Shown here piece by piece: positions 27,501 to 34,928 of a stretch of 64,000 bases of DNA. The first letter of the stretch is position 1; every line of letters starts with the position of its first letter. The notes beneath the pieces are model-generated. The model had not been told where the DNA came from, made no database searches, and saw only the letters and a list, made by a program, of their open reading frames with translations. The stretch lies in the NCBI RefSeq assembly GCF_001429185.1, contig NZ_LMIW01000012.1:62606-126605 (forward strand), written 5' to 3'. This stretch comes from Terrabacter sp. Root85 (GTDB taxonomy: Bacteria; Actinomycetota; Actinomycetes; Actinomycetales; Dermatophilaceae). The position numbers and the translations under genes were made by a program.

Positions 27501-28439
27501 GTAGCCGTACGAGATGCCGGCGGCGGTCCGGACGTGCACGTTGACGAGGCCGGCGGGGCGGGCCGGTGAGGTGACGCGGAGCTGGGTCGCGGACAGCACC
27601 GTGAAGCGGGCCGTCGTCGCGCCGAAGGTCACCGCGGTCGCGCCCGTGAACCGGGTGCCCGTCAGGGTCACGACCGTGCCCCCGCGCAGCGGACCGGCGG
27701 AGACGGAGAGGCCCGTCACCATCGGCGGGGTGACGACGGGGGGAGCGGTGTAGGTGAAGCGGGCGCCGGAGGCCACCGGGGAGGTGCCGCCCGGCGTCGT
27801 GGCGCGGACGTCGACGGCGCCCGCCGCGTGTGCCGGGACCGTGACGCGGACCTGCGTCGCCGACAGGCGGGTGAGGCCCCCCGCGGGGGTGGTGCCGAAG
27901 AGCACGGCGCTCGTGCGGTAGAGCCCGGTGCCGGTCAGCGTCACGGTGGTGCCGCCGCGCGTCGTGGCGGAGCGGGACGACAGGGAGGACACGGACGGGA
28001 CGGCGTCGAAGGCGAAGGTCGCGCGTGACGAGATGGGCGACGTGCCGGCCGGGGTGGCGACGCGGACGTTGACCACGCCGAAGGGGTGGGCGGGAGTGAC
28101 GACCCGGACGCGGGTGCTCGAGACCTTCGTGATGCGGGTGACGGCGGTCGAGCCGAACCAGGCCGTCGTCGTCGCGCCCACGCCGGTGCCCGACAGCTCG
28201 ACGGTCGTGCCGCCTCGGGTCGGGCCCGCCACGACGGACAGGCTGATCGCCGTGGGGGCGGCGGCGAGGGACGGTGCCGCGACGGCGGTGACGGAGGCCG
28301 CGGCTGCCGTTGGCGCGGTCGCGAGTCCCGGCACTCCGGCGAGGAGGGCCGTCACGACGAGGCCGGAGAGCAGGCGCCCGGTCGTCCTGCGGTCGACGTC
28401 GCGGTCTCGCTCGGGCAGCGGGGTGTGGCGGGGCAGCAT
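24582..28439 (-). CDS. Secreted multi-domain protein: signal peptide, ten IPT/TIG repeats, lectin repeats, CHAP domain
   Basis: A 1285-residue exported protein. A signal peptide (hydrophobic LLSGLVVTALLAGVPGLA, cleavage near residue 48) is followed by ten IPT/TIG immunoglobulin-like repeats of about 85 residues (roughly 60-920), each with the form AGP.RGGT.VTLTGT, then a conserved V.FG. strand and VDVRVTTPGGTSP. Residues about 925-1140 carry bulb-lectin-like repeats (MQADGNLVIS, VRADGNVVML, MRTDGNLVLT, MQTDGNFVVR). The C-terminal CHAP domain has Cys1179 (NNCTNFSAY) and His1231 (NSNHVAYVDWV), the expected catalytic pair of a peptidoglycan amidase or endopeptidase. The ATG at 28439 has AAGGAG 8 nt upstream. 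It is probably a cell-wall hydrolase or surface adhesin. Confidence 0.9.
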   Translation of the reverse strand: MLPRHTPLPERDRDVDRRTTGRLLSGLVVTALLAGVPGLATAPTAAAASVTAVAAPSLAAAPTAISLSVVAGPTRGGTTVELSGTGVGATTTAWFGSTAVTRITKVSSTRVRVVTPAHPFGVVNVRVATPAGTSPISSRATFAFDAVPSVSSLSSRSATTRGGTTVTLTGTGLYRTSAVLFGTTPAGGLTRLSATQVRVTVPAHAAGAVDVRATTPGGTSPVASGARFTYTAPPVVTPPMVTGLSVSAGPLRGGTVVTLTGTRFTGATAVTFGATTARFTVLSATQLRVTSPARPAGLVNVHVRTAAGISYGYSANSFAYETVPTLTGISSASGPTAGGVTVTLTGTGLSRATSVAFGSTATTKVVPVSATALRVTTPARPVGTVDVRVTTPGGTSAVTSRARYGYQAPPAVASLSTTAGPVRGGTVVTLTGTRFTGVTRVDFGGTPARFTFVSATSIRATTPAHAAGVVAVTVTTPYGTSPEHTSSTFAFDPVPAITSLSPQTGPPSGGTVVTLTGTGLSRATAVRFGSVAATNLVRVSATTLRATTPRHASGPVDVQVTTPGGTSATGVGARFAYGSPPVVGALSATAGPLRGGTVVTITGAHLSDATAVRFGAVAATGLVRVSDTSLRVTAPAQPEGTVSVRVTNPNGTSPESAGGRFTYVGVPAVSALSVPAGPLRGGTVVTVTGTRLGLATGVDFGGVAGTGLVRVSDTTLRVTAPAQAVGTVDVRVTTPGGVSPAAAAARFTYQAVPTVTAVSPSLAPTKGGGTVVLTGTAYDRVSSVTFGGVAATAVTRLSATQLRVTLPVHAEADVDVRVTTPGGTSPVVPAGRFSFQDPPVVASVSPASGPLAGGTVVTLRGTSFTDVRDVLFNGVAATSFTRVSVTQLTAAVPARIATGPIPIRVTTRAGTVVRTDGFTYVAGATLRSGQWLSSGTALRSATGAYLATMQADGNLVISTSSGVRRWTSGTTGAGNRLAVRADGNVVMLRTNGTVAWSSGTTGWTGGLLTLTNDGLLQVRQGTTTVWDHRGYRYDRMLPGQVLRSGESILSTSKAWLLTMRTDGNLVLTSAAGVRQWAAFTTGAGSTATMQTDGNFVVRNSRGVTLWSTRTSGSGSVVRVLGNANVAIYRSTTVTWAITGGPAPTGWKCYSRATQDCIERFGYYGQRAWNYPVDPWGNNCTNFSAYRLSRDGVKNPGNLGNATNWDTNARAKGFAVDQKPRVGDIAQWNSNHVAYVDWVSADGDTVAISESGYGGTVLGATYTSMSGRRILERGGYSWPSNFIHFR

Positions 28440-28614
28440 TCGTCCGTCTCCTTGCAGTCAGCACGTCCGGCGAGCATTCTGCACAGGCAAATCGTCCTTT
28501 GTACGCCGTTTCGCCCTAATTGGCTCGTCCCAAGCGCACCACGAGCCCCAGATGTGGGGGTCGGGAGGCGAACGACCGGTTCGGTCCCGGCGTCACCCGA
28601 CCCTCACGTGGCGC
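28440..28614. other. Intergenic region upstream of the CHAP gene
   Basis: This 175-bp stretch lies between two minus-strand genes. It holds the Shine-Dalgarno of the CHAP gene and an AT-richer patch at about 28487-28523 (read on the minus strand it includes ATTAGGGCGAAAC and CAGAAT), the likely promoter. I see no riboswitch core here. Confidence 0.4.
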
Positions 28615-29814
28615 TCACTCCACGCGGCGCAGGTCGGGCCGCAGCCGCTGGACGACGAAGAGCTGGACGACCCCGATCGCGGCGAGGATGCCCCAGACGA
28701 GCGACAGGCTCCCGGTGACGTCGCGCACGAGCCCCATCGCCAGGGGTCCGATCGAGGCGAGGCCGTAGGAGATGAGGAACGCCATGCCGGTCAGGCGCCC
28801 GCTCGCCTCGGGGGTGCGGGCGTAGCGCACGAGGAGCACGAGCGCGAGGGAGAAGGCGGCGCCCTGGCCGAGCCCGGTGACGACCGCCCACACCCACGGC
28901 GCCGAGAGTGGTGCGACCCAGATCCCGACGGAGCCGGCGATCCCGAGCACCGCGGCCAGCCACAAGAGACGGCGCATGTCCCGGGTGCGGTCGCTGACCA
29001 CGGGGCCGAGCAGGCCAGAGACGATCTGGGCCCCGCTGAAGACCGCGGCGAGGTAGCCGGCAGACCCCCGTGACCATCCGTGCTCGACGTACGTCGGGGC
29101 GAGCCACGTGACGGCCGAGTAGAAGCACCACGACTGCAGGGTGAGGTAGCCGGCGACCAGCCAGGCCGTGTGGTGCCGCCACGGCAGCCGGCCCGGGCCT
29201 TCCTCGTCCGGCGTGTGGTGCGGGTTGGCGCGCAGGGTGAACGGCGCCCACGCGAGGGCACCGACGAGGGCGATGACCGACCACGAACCCAGCGAGGCCT
29301 GCCAGCTGCCGAGTCGGTCGGCGAGCGGCACGGCGAGCGCCGAGCTGAGGGCCGCCCCACCCATCATCGCGAGCATGTAGAGGCCCGTGACGAGACCGGT
29401 CCGCTCGGGTGGGAAGAAGGTCTTGACGAGTCTCGGCAGCAGTGTGCCGGCGACGGCGATCCCGACGCCGCAGAGGAAGGTCCCCGCGTAGAGCACGACG
29501 ACGTGGTCGCCGGCGAAGCGGCTGGCCGTGCCGACGAGGATGCTGATGACCGCTCCGAGCACCGCAGCGGCCGCCCCGGTGCGGTGGGCGATCCGGCTCG
29601 CGACGGGCGCGAAGAGCCCCATGCAGAGGACCGGCAGGGTCGTGAGTGCCCCGGCCGCGGCGTGGCTGAGGCCGAGGTCGGCGGAGATCGCGTCGAGCAG
29701 CGGAGGGACGCTCGTGATCGCGATCCGGAGGTTCGCGGCGACGGCGACGAGCGCGAGGGCCATGACCCAGACGGGCGGCAGGGGGCGGAGCGGTCGGTCT
29801 CGTCGAAGCACCAT
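28615..29814 (-). CDS. MFS transporter, CynX/NimT-like
   Basis: A 399-residue 12-helix transporter of the CynX/NimT family: VWVMALALVAVAANLRIAITSVPPLLDAISADLGLS, GALTTLPVLCMGLFAPVASRIAHRTG and FLCGVGIAVAGTLLPRLVKTFFPPERTGLVTGLYMLAMMGGAALSS are characteristic. Members export cyanate, nitroimidazoles or other small compounds; the substrate here is unknown. Its ATG overlaps the stop of the upstream kinase gene by one base (TGATG), so the two are made together. Confidence 0.9.
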   Translation of the reverse strand: MVLRRDRPLRPLPPVWVMALALVAVAANLRIAITSVPPLLDAISADLGLSHAAAGALTTLPVLCMGLFAPVASRIAHRTGAAAAVLGAVISILVGTASRFAGDHVVVLYAGTFLCGVGIAVAGTLLPRLVKTFFPPERTGLVTGLYMLAMMGGAALSSALAVPLADRLGSWQASLGSWSVIALVGALAWAPFTLRANPHHTPDEEGPGRLPWRHHTAWLVAGYLTLQSWCFYSAVTWLAPTYVEHGWSRGSAGYLAAVFSGAQIVSGLLGPVVSDRTRDMRRLLWLAAVLGIAGSVGIWVAPLSAPWVWAVVTGLGQGAAFSLALVLLVRYARTPEASGRLTGMAFLISYGLASIGPLAMGLVRDVTGSLSLVWGILAAIGVVQLFVVQRLRPDLRRVE

Positions 29815-30401
29815 CAGAGACTAGATGTGTCGAGGACGAGGTCCGCGCGCTCCCTCGTCGCGTCGGCGCTGAAGAGCGCCGACTCCTGGTCGGCCCAGCG
29901 CTGCCACTGGGGTCGGTAGACCTCACCGTCGCGGTCGATCCCGCGGCGCATCCGCAACGCGGTGTCGGCGTCCACGAAGACGGACACGGCGGCATACGAC
30001 CCCGCGGGCTCCACGCTGGACCCGCACCCCTCGACGACGAGGAAAGTGCACGGTGGCACGTCGCGCGTGCCCGACCACTGCTCGCGGACCCAGCTCCACA
30101 GCCGGTAGGTCGCCCGCTCGCCGCGCGCCATCGGCTCGAGCACCTGCGCCGCGAGCAGCCCGGGTGCCTGGGCCAGCCCGTCCCAGCCGGGGTAGAGGTG
30201 GTCCATGTGGACGACGGCGACGGGACCCCTCGGCGCCAGCGCGAGCTCGATCCCGCGGGCCAGCGTCGTCTTGCCGGCGCCGCTGGGCCCGTCGAGGGCG
30301 ATGACGACCACGTCACCGCAGCGGGGCTCCGCCACGAGCGCGAGGGACACGACGGCGGCGACGTGATCCTCGCGCGGCGGCCGCGTCACCTCGTCCCACA
30401 T
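29814..30401 (-). CDS. Small P-loop kinase (uridine kinase-like)
   Basis: A 195-residue nucleotide-binding protein with the Walker A motif ALDGPSGAGKTTLARGIELALA, the Walker B-like VAVVHMDHLYPGWDGL and a later VVEGCGS, a layout like uridine kinases and other small-molecule kinases. The substrate is not evident. It is the first gene of a two-gene minus-strand unit with the MFS transporter, divergent from hisF. The ATG at 30401 gives an N-terminal extension of about 30 residues before the core, and a later start is possible. Confidence 0.8.
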   Translation of the reverse strand: MWDEVTRPPREDHVAAVVSLALVAEPRCGDVVVIALDGPSGAGKTTLARGIELALAPRGPVAVVHMDHLYPGWDGLAQAPGLLAAQVLEPMARGERATYRLWSWVREQWSGTRDVPPCTFLVVEGCGSSVEPAGSYAAVSVFVDADTALRMRRGIDRDGEVYRPQWQRWADQESALFSADATRERADLVLDTSSL

Positions 30402-30443
30402 GGGCGTGACCCTACCGACCCGTGACCGTCACCCGGGCTGCCC

Positions 30444-30449
30444 TAGATT
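30444..30449 (+). promoter_or_regulatory. -10 element (TAGATT) for hisF, leaderless
   Basis: TAGATT ends 6 nt before the ATG at 30456, with no room for a Shine-Dalgarno sequence. Confidence 0.6.
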
Positions 30450-30455
30450 TGTCGC

Positions 30456-31229
30456 ATGCCGGTCGCCACGAGAGTCATCGCCTGTCTGGACGTCGACGCC
30501 GGGCGCGTCGTCAAGGGCGTCAACTTCGAGAACCTCCGTGACGCCGGCGACCCCGTCGAGCTCGCGAAGCTCTACGACGACCAGGGCGTCGACGAGCTGA
30601 CCTTCCTCGACGTCACGGCGAGCAGCGGTGACCGGGAGACCACCTACGACGTCGTGCGCCGGACGGCCGAGCAGGTCTTCATCCCACTCACCGTCGGGGG
30701 TGGCGTGCGCACCGTCGACGACGTCGACCGCCTGCTGCGCGCCGGCGCCGACAAGGTCGGGGTCAACACCGCCGCCCTCGCCCGACCCGAGCTGATCTCC
30801 GAGATCGCGGCCCGGTTCGGCGCACAGGTGCTCGTCCTGTCGGCCGACGTCCGCCGGCGACTCGGCGACGGCGGCCGGCCCACCGACGACTTCGTCATGA
30901 CGACCCACGGGGGCCGCACGCCGGTCGACCTCGACGCCGTCGAATGGTGCGCGCGGGCCGCGGAGCTCGGGGCGGGCGAGATCCTGCTCAACTCGATGGA
31001 CGCGGACGGCACGAAGGACGGCTTCGACCTCGAGCTGATCCGGCGCGTGCGCGCGGCCGTGTCGGTGCCCGTCATCGCGAGCGGGGGCGCCGGACGCGTC
31101 GAGCACTTCGCACCCGCGGTCGCCGCTGGCGCGGACGCCGTGCTCGCCGCGAGCGTCTTCCACTTCCGCGAGCTCACCGTCGGCGACGTCAAGGACGCCC
31201 TGCGCGCAGCCGGTGTGACGGTCCGCTGA
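30456..31229 (+). CDS. hisF: Imidazole glycerol phosphate synthase cyclase subunit
   Basis: A 257-residue TIM barrel that, with HisH, forms imidazole glycerol phosphate and AICAR. Motifs are [32 protein letters not shown] with the catalytic Asp, [61 protein letters not shown] and [10 protein letters not shown]. HisH and HisA are not in the window. The next plus-strand his gene is hisI, 6 kb away, so the his genes are split. Confidence 0.97.
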   Translation: MPVATRVIACLDVDAGRVVKGVNFENLRDAGDPVELAKLYDDQGVDELTFLDVTASSGDRETTYDVVRRTAEQVFIPLTVGGGVRTVDDVDRLLRAGADKVGVNTAALARPELISEIAARFGAQVLVLSADVRRRLGDGGRPTDDFVMTTHGGRTPVDLDAVEWCARAAELGAGEILLNSMDADGTKDGFDLELIRRVRAAVSVPVIASGGAGRVEHFAPAVAAGADAVLAASVFHFRELTVGDVKDALRAAGVTVR

Positions 31230-31254
31230 ATGCCGTCCGGCCGGTGCCGGCGGG

Positions 31255-31896
31255 TCAGCTGATGCCGAGGGCGGTCTTCTGGAGCGCGGCGATGTCGTCC
31301 GCGTCGCCCTCGAACTCGACGCGCGCCACGCTCTTGCGGCCGTAGGCGTAGAGCACGAGCTCGGCGGGCGTCCCGCGGAGCACGACGGTGCCGTGCTCGT
31401 CGGGCAGCCTGGCGGCGTAGCGGCCCTGACCCTCGGCGATGAGCACGATCCCCGTCGGCGCCTTCCGGAACATCAGGCGTGACGAGCGCTTGAGCGCCGA
31501 CCAGAGCTTGCCCGACAGCTGGGGCGACAGCTCGCGCGGCTCCCAGCCGGGCTGGGCGCGGCGGGCGTCCTCGTGGTGGACGAAGAACTCGATGAGGTTG
31601 GTCACCTCGTCGACCTTGGGGTGCGCCATGGGGTTCCACACCGGGGCCCCCCGGCGGACGCGGTCGACGAGCGCCGTGTAGTCGCCGTGCGCGATCCTGC
31701 CCTGCTCCTTCTCGAGGTGACCCGCGAGGAACGGGACGAAGCGCCCGGCCGTCAGGTCGGGCCGGTGCTCGCGGACCAGCAGGTGGGCTGCCAGGTCACG
31801 CGTCTCCCACCCCTCGCACATCGTCGGCTGGTCGGGTCCGAGCCGGTTGAGCTCGTCGCAGAGCAGGAGGCGTTCGGACTGGGCGTGGCGCGTCAT
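31255..31896 (-). CDS. DinB-like metal-binding protein (TIGR03085 type)
   Basis: A 213-residue protein of the mycothiol-dependent maleylpyruvate isomerase/DinB superfamily. It starts MTRHAQSERLLLCDELNRLGPDQPTMCEGWETRDLAAHLLVREHRPD, where the His after DLAA is one metal ligand, and has LIEFFVHHEDARRAQPGW with two more. A C-terminal SCP2-like part follows (GTVVLRGTPAELVLYAYGRKS). Such proteins are actinobacterial and mostly uncharacterised. It is convergent with hisF, 25 bp apart, and divergent from the GNAT gene. Confidence 0.82.
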   Translation of the reverse strand: MTRHAQSERLLLCDELNRLGPDQPTMCEGWETRDLAAHLLVREHRPDLTAGRFVPFLAGHLEKEQGRIAHGDYTALVDRVRRGAPVWNPMAHPKVDEVTNLIEFFVHHEDARRAQPGWEPRELSPQLSGKLWSALKRSSRLMFRKAPTGIVLIAEGQGRYAARLPDEHGTVVLRGTPAELVLYAYGRKSVARVEFEGDADDIAALQKTALGIS

Positions 31897-31960
31897 GACG
31901 CCATCCTCTCAGGGCGTCGGCCACGACCGAATCTCGGTGGCCCGGGCGGAGGTCTGTGCC

Positions 31961-31966
31961 TAGGGT
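31961..31966 (+). promoter_or_regulatory. -10 element (TAGGGT), leaderless
   Basis: TAGGGT ends 6 nt before the GTG at 31973. Confidence 0.55.
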
Positions 31967-31972
31967 CGGACG

Positions 31973-33007
31973 GTGATCGAGCTCGTGCGCCCCACCGTCG
32001 ACCTGTCCGACTCGTGGTGGGAGATGGTCGACGACTTCGCCGACACGACCATCCACGGCTCGAGCTACCGCTCGGGCGACCGCGAGCTCCTGAGCGACCG
32101 CGACGCCTTCGAGGAGTGGGTCGACTGGCTCGGCCGGATGGAGCGGTCCGACGAGGCCCTCCCGCAGGGCCGGGTGCCGTCGTCGAACCGGTGGGTCGTC
32201 CGCGACGGTCGTGTCGTCGGCACGATCGCCGTGCGCCACGCGCTCACCCCGTCCCTCGTCGCCGAGGGCGGACACATCGGGTATGCCGTGTCGCCGGCTG
32301 TCCGACGCCAGGGGATCGCCCGCGCCGCGCTGGGTCTCGCGCTCCGCCTCGCCGCGTCCCGCGGGATCGACCCCGTCCTCGTGACGTGCGACGCGACCAA
32401 CACGGCCTCCGCGCGGACCATCACGTCGTCCGGCGGCGTCCTGGAGGACGAGCGGGAGGGCGTCCTGCGGCACTGGGTCCGGACCGGCGCCCCGGCGCAG
32501 CCGATCGGCCCGGGACCGATCGAGACACGGGAGGCGAGGCTCGTGCCGGTGACGTCCGAGGAGGCCGCGGCGATGCGGGCGGGGGAGACGCGCGAGGGGT
32601 GGGCCGAGGGCTACCCGCGCGAGGACGACCTCGACGCCGTCGGGATGATGCCCTCCGGCCCCGACGCGTGGACCCCGCGCCACATCGTCCGGAGGTCCGA
32701 CGGGCTGGCCGTCGGCTCGATCGGCTGCTTCGGGCCTCCTGACGAAGGCGTGGTCGAGATCGGCTACGGGCTCGTCGAGCAGGCCCGGGGAGGGGGTCTC
32801 ATGACCGACGTCCTGTCCGGGATGGTGCGCTCGCTCGAGGCCGCCGGCCTCACCGTGGTCGCTCACACCGAGCCCGCCAACGTCGCCAGCCACCGGGTCC
32901 TCGCGCGTCTCGGTTTCGAGCGGGCCGACGAGCCGGCGGACGCGGGCGCAGGCGCGGAGTGGCTCTGGACCAGACGGTCGGATGTCAGATGTGTCGGTGA
33001 CGCGTGA
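31973..33007 (+). CDS. Tandem-domain GNAT acetyltransferase
   Basis: A 344-residue protein made of two GNAT domains. The first (about 1-180) has VGTIAVRHAL, GGHIGYAVSPAVRRQGIARAALGLALRLA with the acetyl-CoA-binding loop RRQGIA, and TNTASARTITSSGGVLE. The second (about 185-344) has AVGSIGCFGPPDEGVVEIGYGLVEQARGGGLMTDVL and NVASHRVLARLGFERA, where the pyrophosphate loop is altered (QARGGG). The first half looks the more complete enzyme. The substrate is unknown. The start matches the -10 spacing. A 15-bp stretch at 32281 (GTATGCCGTGTCGCC) is identical to an arm of the hairpin after gltD. Confidence 0.85.
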   Translation: MIELVRPTVDLSDSWWEMVDDFADTTIHGSSYRSGDRELLSDRDAFEEWVDWLGRMERSDEALPQGRVPSSNRWVVRDGRVVGTIAVRHALTPSLVAEGGHIGYAVSPAVRRQGIARAALGLALRLAASRGIDPVLVTCDATNTASARTITSSGGVLEDEREGVLRHWVRTGAPAQPIGPGPIETREARLVPVTSEEAAAMRAGETREGWAEGYPREDDLDAVGMMPSGPDAWTPRHIVRRSDGLAVGSIGCFGPPDEGVVEIGYGLVEQARGGGLMTDVLSGMVRSLEAAGLTVVAHTEPANVASHRVLARLGFERADEPADAGAGAEWLWTRRSDVRCVGDA

Positions 33008-33056
33008 GAGGCTGAGGGGTCGACCACAGAGCACGTCACCAGGGGAGCAGCACACC

Positions 33057-34928
33057 GTGAACGTCCCGCCCACCTCGACCCTTCGGGAGGGTCTCGCCGT
33101 CATCGGCCGGGGCATCAAGGGCCAGCCGCGCTGGTTCTCCCTCGCCGTGGTCGGCAGCGTCGTCTACGGCGTCATGACGAGCCTGACGGCGGCGGCCATC
33201 GGCTTCGTCGTCCAGCACGCCATCTCGCCCGCCATCGAGGCCGGATACGTCACCGCGTCCCAGCTGTGGTTCATCGGCGGAGTCATGGCCGCGGTTGTGC
33301 TCACGACGATCATCGGTGTCATCGGCCGCCGCATCGCCGGCGGCGTCGCGATGTACAACCTCGGCGCGATGTACCGCGGCCAGGTCACGCGCCAGTACCT
33401 CCGGCTCCCGCTCAGCTGGCACCACAAGCACCCGTCCGGTCAGCTGCTCTCCAACGCGAACGCCGACGTCGAGGCGACGTGGAACATCTTCGCGCCGCTG
33501 CCGATGGCCCTCGGTGTCGTCGTCATGCTCGTCTTCGGCATCGTCCAGATGGTCATCGTCGACCCCTGGCTCGCGCTCGTGGGGCTCACCGTCTTCCCGA
33601 TGCTCTTCCTGGCCAACGTCGCCTTCCAGCGAGCCATGTCGCCGCGGGTCACCCGAGCGCAGCAGCTGCGCGCCGACGTCTCCGAAGTGGCCCACGAGAG
33701 CTTCGAGGCGGCGCTCATCGTCAAGTCACTCGGCCGAGAGGACCACGAGGCCGAGCGCTTCCGCGTCGTCACCCACGAGCTGCGCGACGCCAACATCGAG
33801 GTCGGCCGCACGCGTGGCCGCTTCGACCCCGCCATCGAGGCCATCCCCACGATCGGGACGCTCGCAGTGCTCTTCGTCGGCACCCTCCGGGTCAGCAGCG
33901 GCCAGCTCACGGCCGGCCAGGTCGTCCAGATCGCCTACCTCTTCTCGATCCTCGCCTTCCCCGTGCGAGCCCTCGGGTGGGTCCTCGCCGAGCTGCCGCG
34001 CGCCGTCGTCGGGTGGAAGCGCGTCTCGGCCGTCCTGGACGCGACGGGCAGCATGACCTTCGGTGACCGTGCGCTGCCCCGGGGCAGCGCGAGCCACCTG
34101 CAGGCCGAGCGACTCGCGTACGCCTATGAGATCGAGACCGAGACCGAGACGGGCGAGGCCGACCGCAACCCGGCGGTCGTCGACGTCACCCTCGACGTCG
34201 CGCCCGGAGCGACGGTCGCGATCGTCGGGCCCACGGGCAGCGGCAAGTCGACGCTGACCAACCTCGTCATGCGGCTCGTCGACCCCGACTCGGGGGCGGT
34301 GCTCGTCGACGACGTCGACCTGCGCGAGGTGCGCCGTGGCGGCATCAGCGACGTCGCTGCGCTCGTCGCGCAGCAGACCTTCATGTTCGACGACACCGTC
34401 CGCGGCAACATCACCCTCGGTGTCGAGCACGACGACGAGAGCGTCTGGCGCGCGCTGCACGTGGCGCAGGGCGCCGGCTTCGTCGAGCGTCTGCCCGACG
34501 GTCTCGAGACCCACGTCGGCGAGCGCGGCGCGAGCCTCTCCGGCGGACAGCGCCAGCGCATCGCCCTGGCCCGTGCCGTGATCCGTGAGCCGCAGCTGCT
34601 CATCCTCGACGACGCCACGTCGGCCGTCGACCCGAGCGTCGAGCAGGCCATCCTCGCCAGGCTCCGAGAGGCGAGCTCGGGCACCACCGTCCTCGTCGTC
34701 GCCTACCGCATGGCCACGATCCTGCTCGCCGACGAGATCGTCTACCTCGAGGGCGGTCGGGTCGTCGACCATGGCTCCCACGAGCAGCTCCTCGGCCGGT
34801 GCGTCGGCTACGAGCGGCTCGTCACGGCATACGCCCGCGAGGCCGCGGAGCGCGAGGCCATCGCGTCCGCCGAGGAGCGCGACGAGCCCGGGCTCGGCGC
34901 CGACGCGGCCGAGGAGGTCTCCCGATGA
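33057..34928 (+). CDS. ABC exporter half-transporter with degenerate Walker B (subunit 1)
   Basis: A 623-residue fusion of a six-helix membrane domain and an ATPase domain. The nucleotide-binding domain has Walker A GPTGSGKST (near 391), a canonical signature LSGGQRQR (near 494) and Walker B LLILDDATSAVD, where the catalytic Glu is Asp. The partner subunit, encoded next with ATGA overlap, has the opposite pattern, so the two form an asymmetric heterodimer of the TmrAB/TM287-288 kind. The GTG at 33057 is preceded by AGGGGAG; an upstream in-frame start at 32982 overlaps the GNAT gene and is unlikely. The substrate may be a drug, peptide or lipid. Confidence 0.9.
   Translation: MNVPPTSTLREGLAVIGRGIKGQPRWFSLAVVGSVVYGVMTSLTAAAIGFVVQHAISPAIEAGYVTASQLWFIGGVMAAVVLTTIIGVIGRRIAGGVAMYNLGAMYRGQVTRQYLRLPLSWHHKHPSGQLLSNANADVEATWNIFAPLPMALGVVVMLVFGIVQMVIVDPWLALVGLTVFPMLFLANVAFQRAMSPRVTRAQQLRADVSEVAHESFEAALIVKSLGREDHEAERFRVVTHELRDANIEVGRTRGRFDPAIEAIPTIGTLAVLFVGTLRVSSGQLTAGQVVQIAYLFSILAFPVRALGWVLAELPRAVVGWKRVSAVLDATGSMTFGDRALPRGSASHLQAERLAYAYEIETETETGEADRNPAVVDVTLDVAPGATVAIVGPTGSGKSTLTNLVMRLVDPDSGAVLVDDVDLREVRRGGISDVAALVAQQTFMFDDTVRGNITLGVEHDDESVWRALHVAQGAGFVERLPDGLETHVGERGASLSGGQRQRIALARAVIREPQLLILDDATSAVDPSVEQAILARLREASSGTTVLVVAYRMATILLADEIVYLEGGRVVDHGSHEQLLGRCVGYERLVTAYAREAAEREAIASAEERDEPGLGADAAEEVSR

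Noticed and set aside
25690-28240. Regularly spaced repeats that could suggest a CRISPR array
   Set aside because: The repeats are about 255 bp apart, imperfect, in frame and encode TIG domains; no cas genes are near.
26002-28464. 820-codon minus-strand frame overlapping the TIG-repeat gene in another phase
   Set aside because: It consists of Arg/His/Pro-rich shadow sequence; the overlapping 1285-codon frame has a signal peptide, a ribosome-binding site and recognisable domains.
28440-28614. Possible c-di-AMP (ydaO) riboswitch before the CHAP gene
   Set aside because: Such elements often precede wall hydrolase genes, but none of the conserved ydaO segments is present.
32982-33056. Earlier start for ABC subunit 1
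   Set aside because: It overlaps the GNAT gene end and has no site; AGGGGAG before the GTG at 33057 is better placed.
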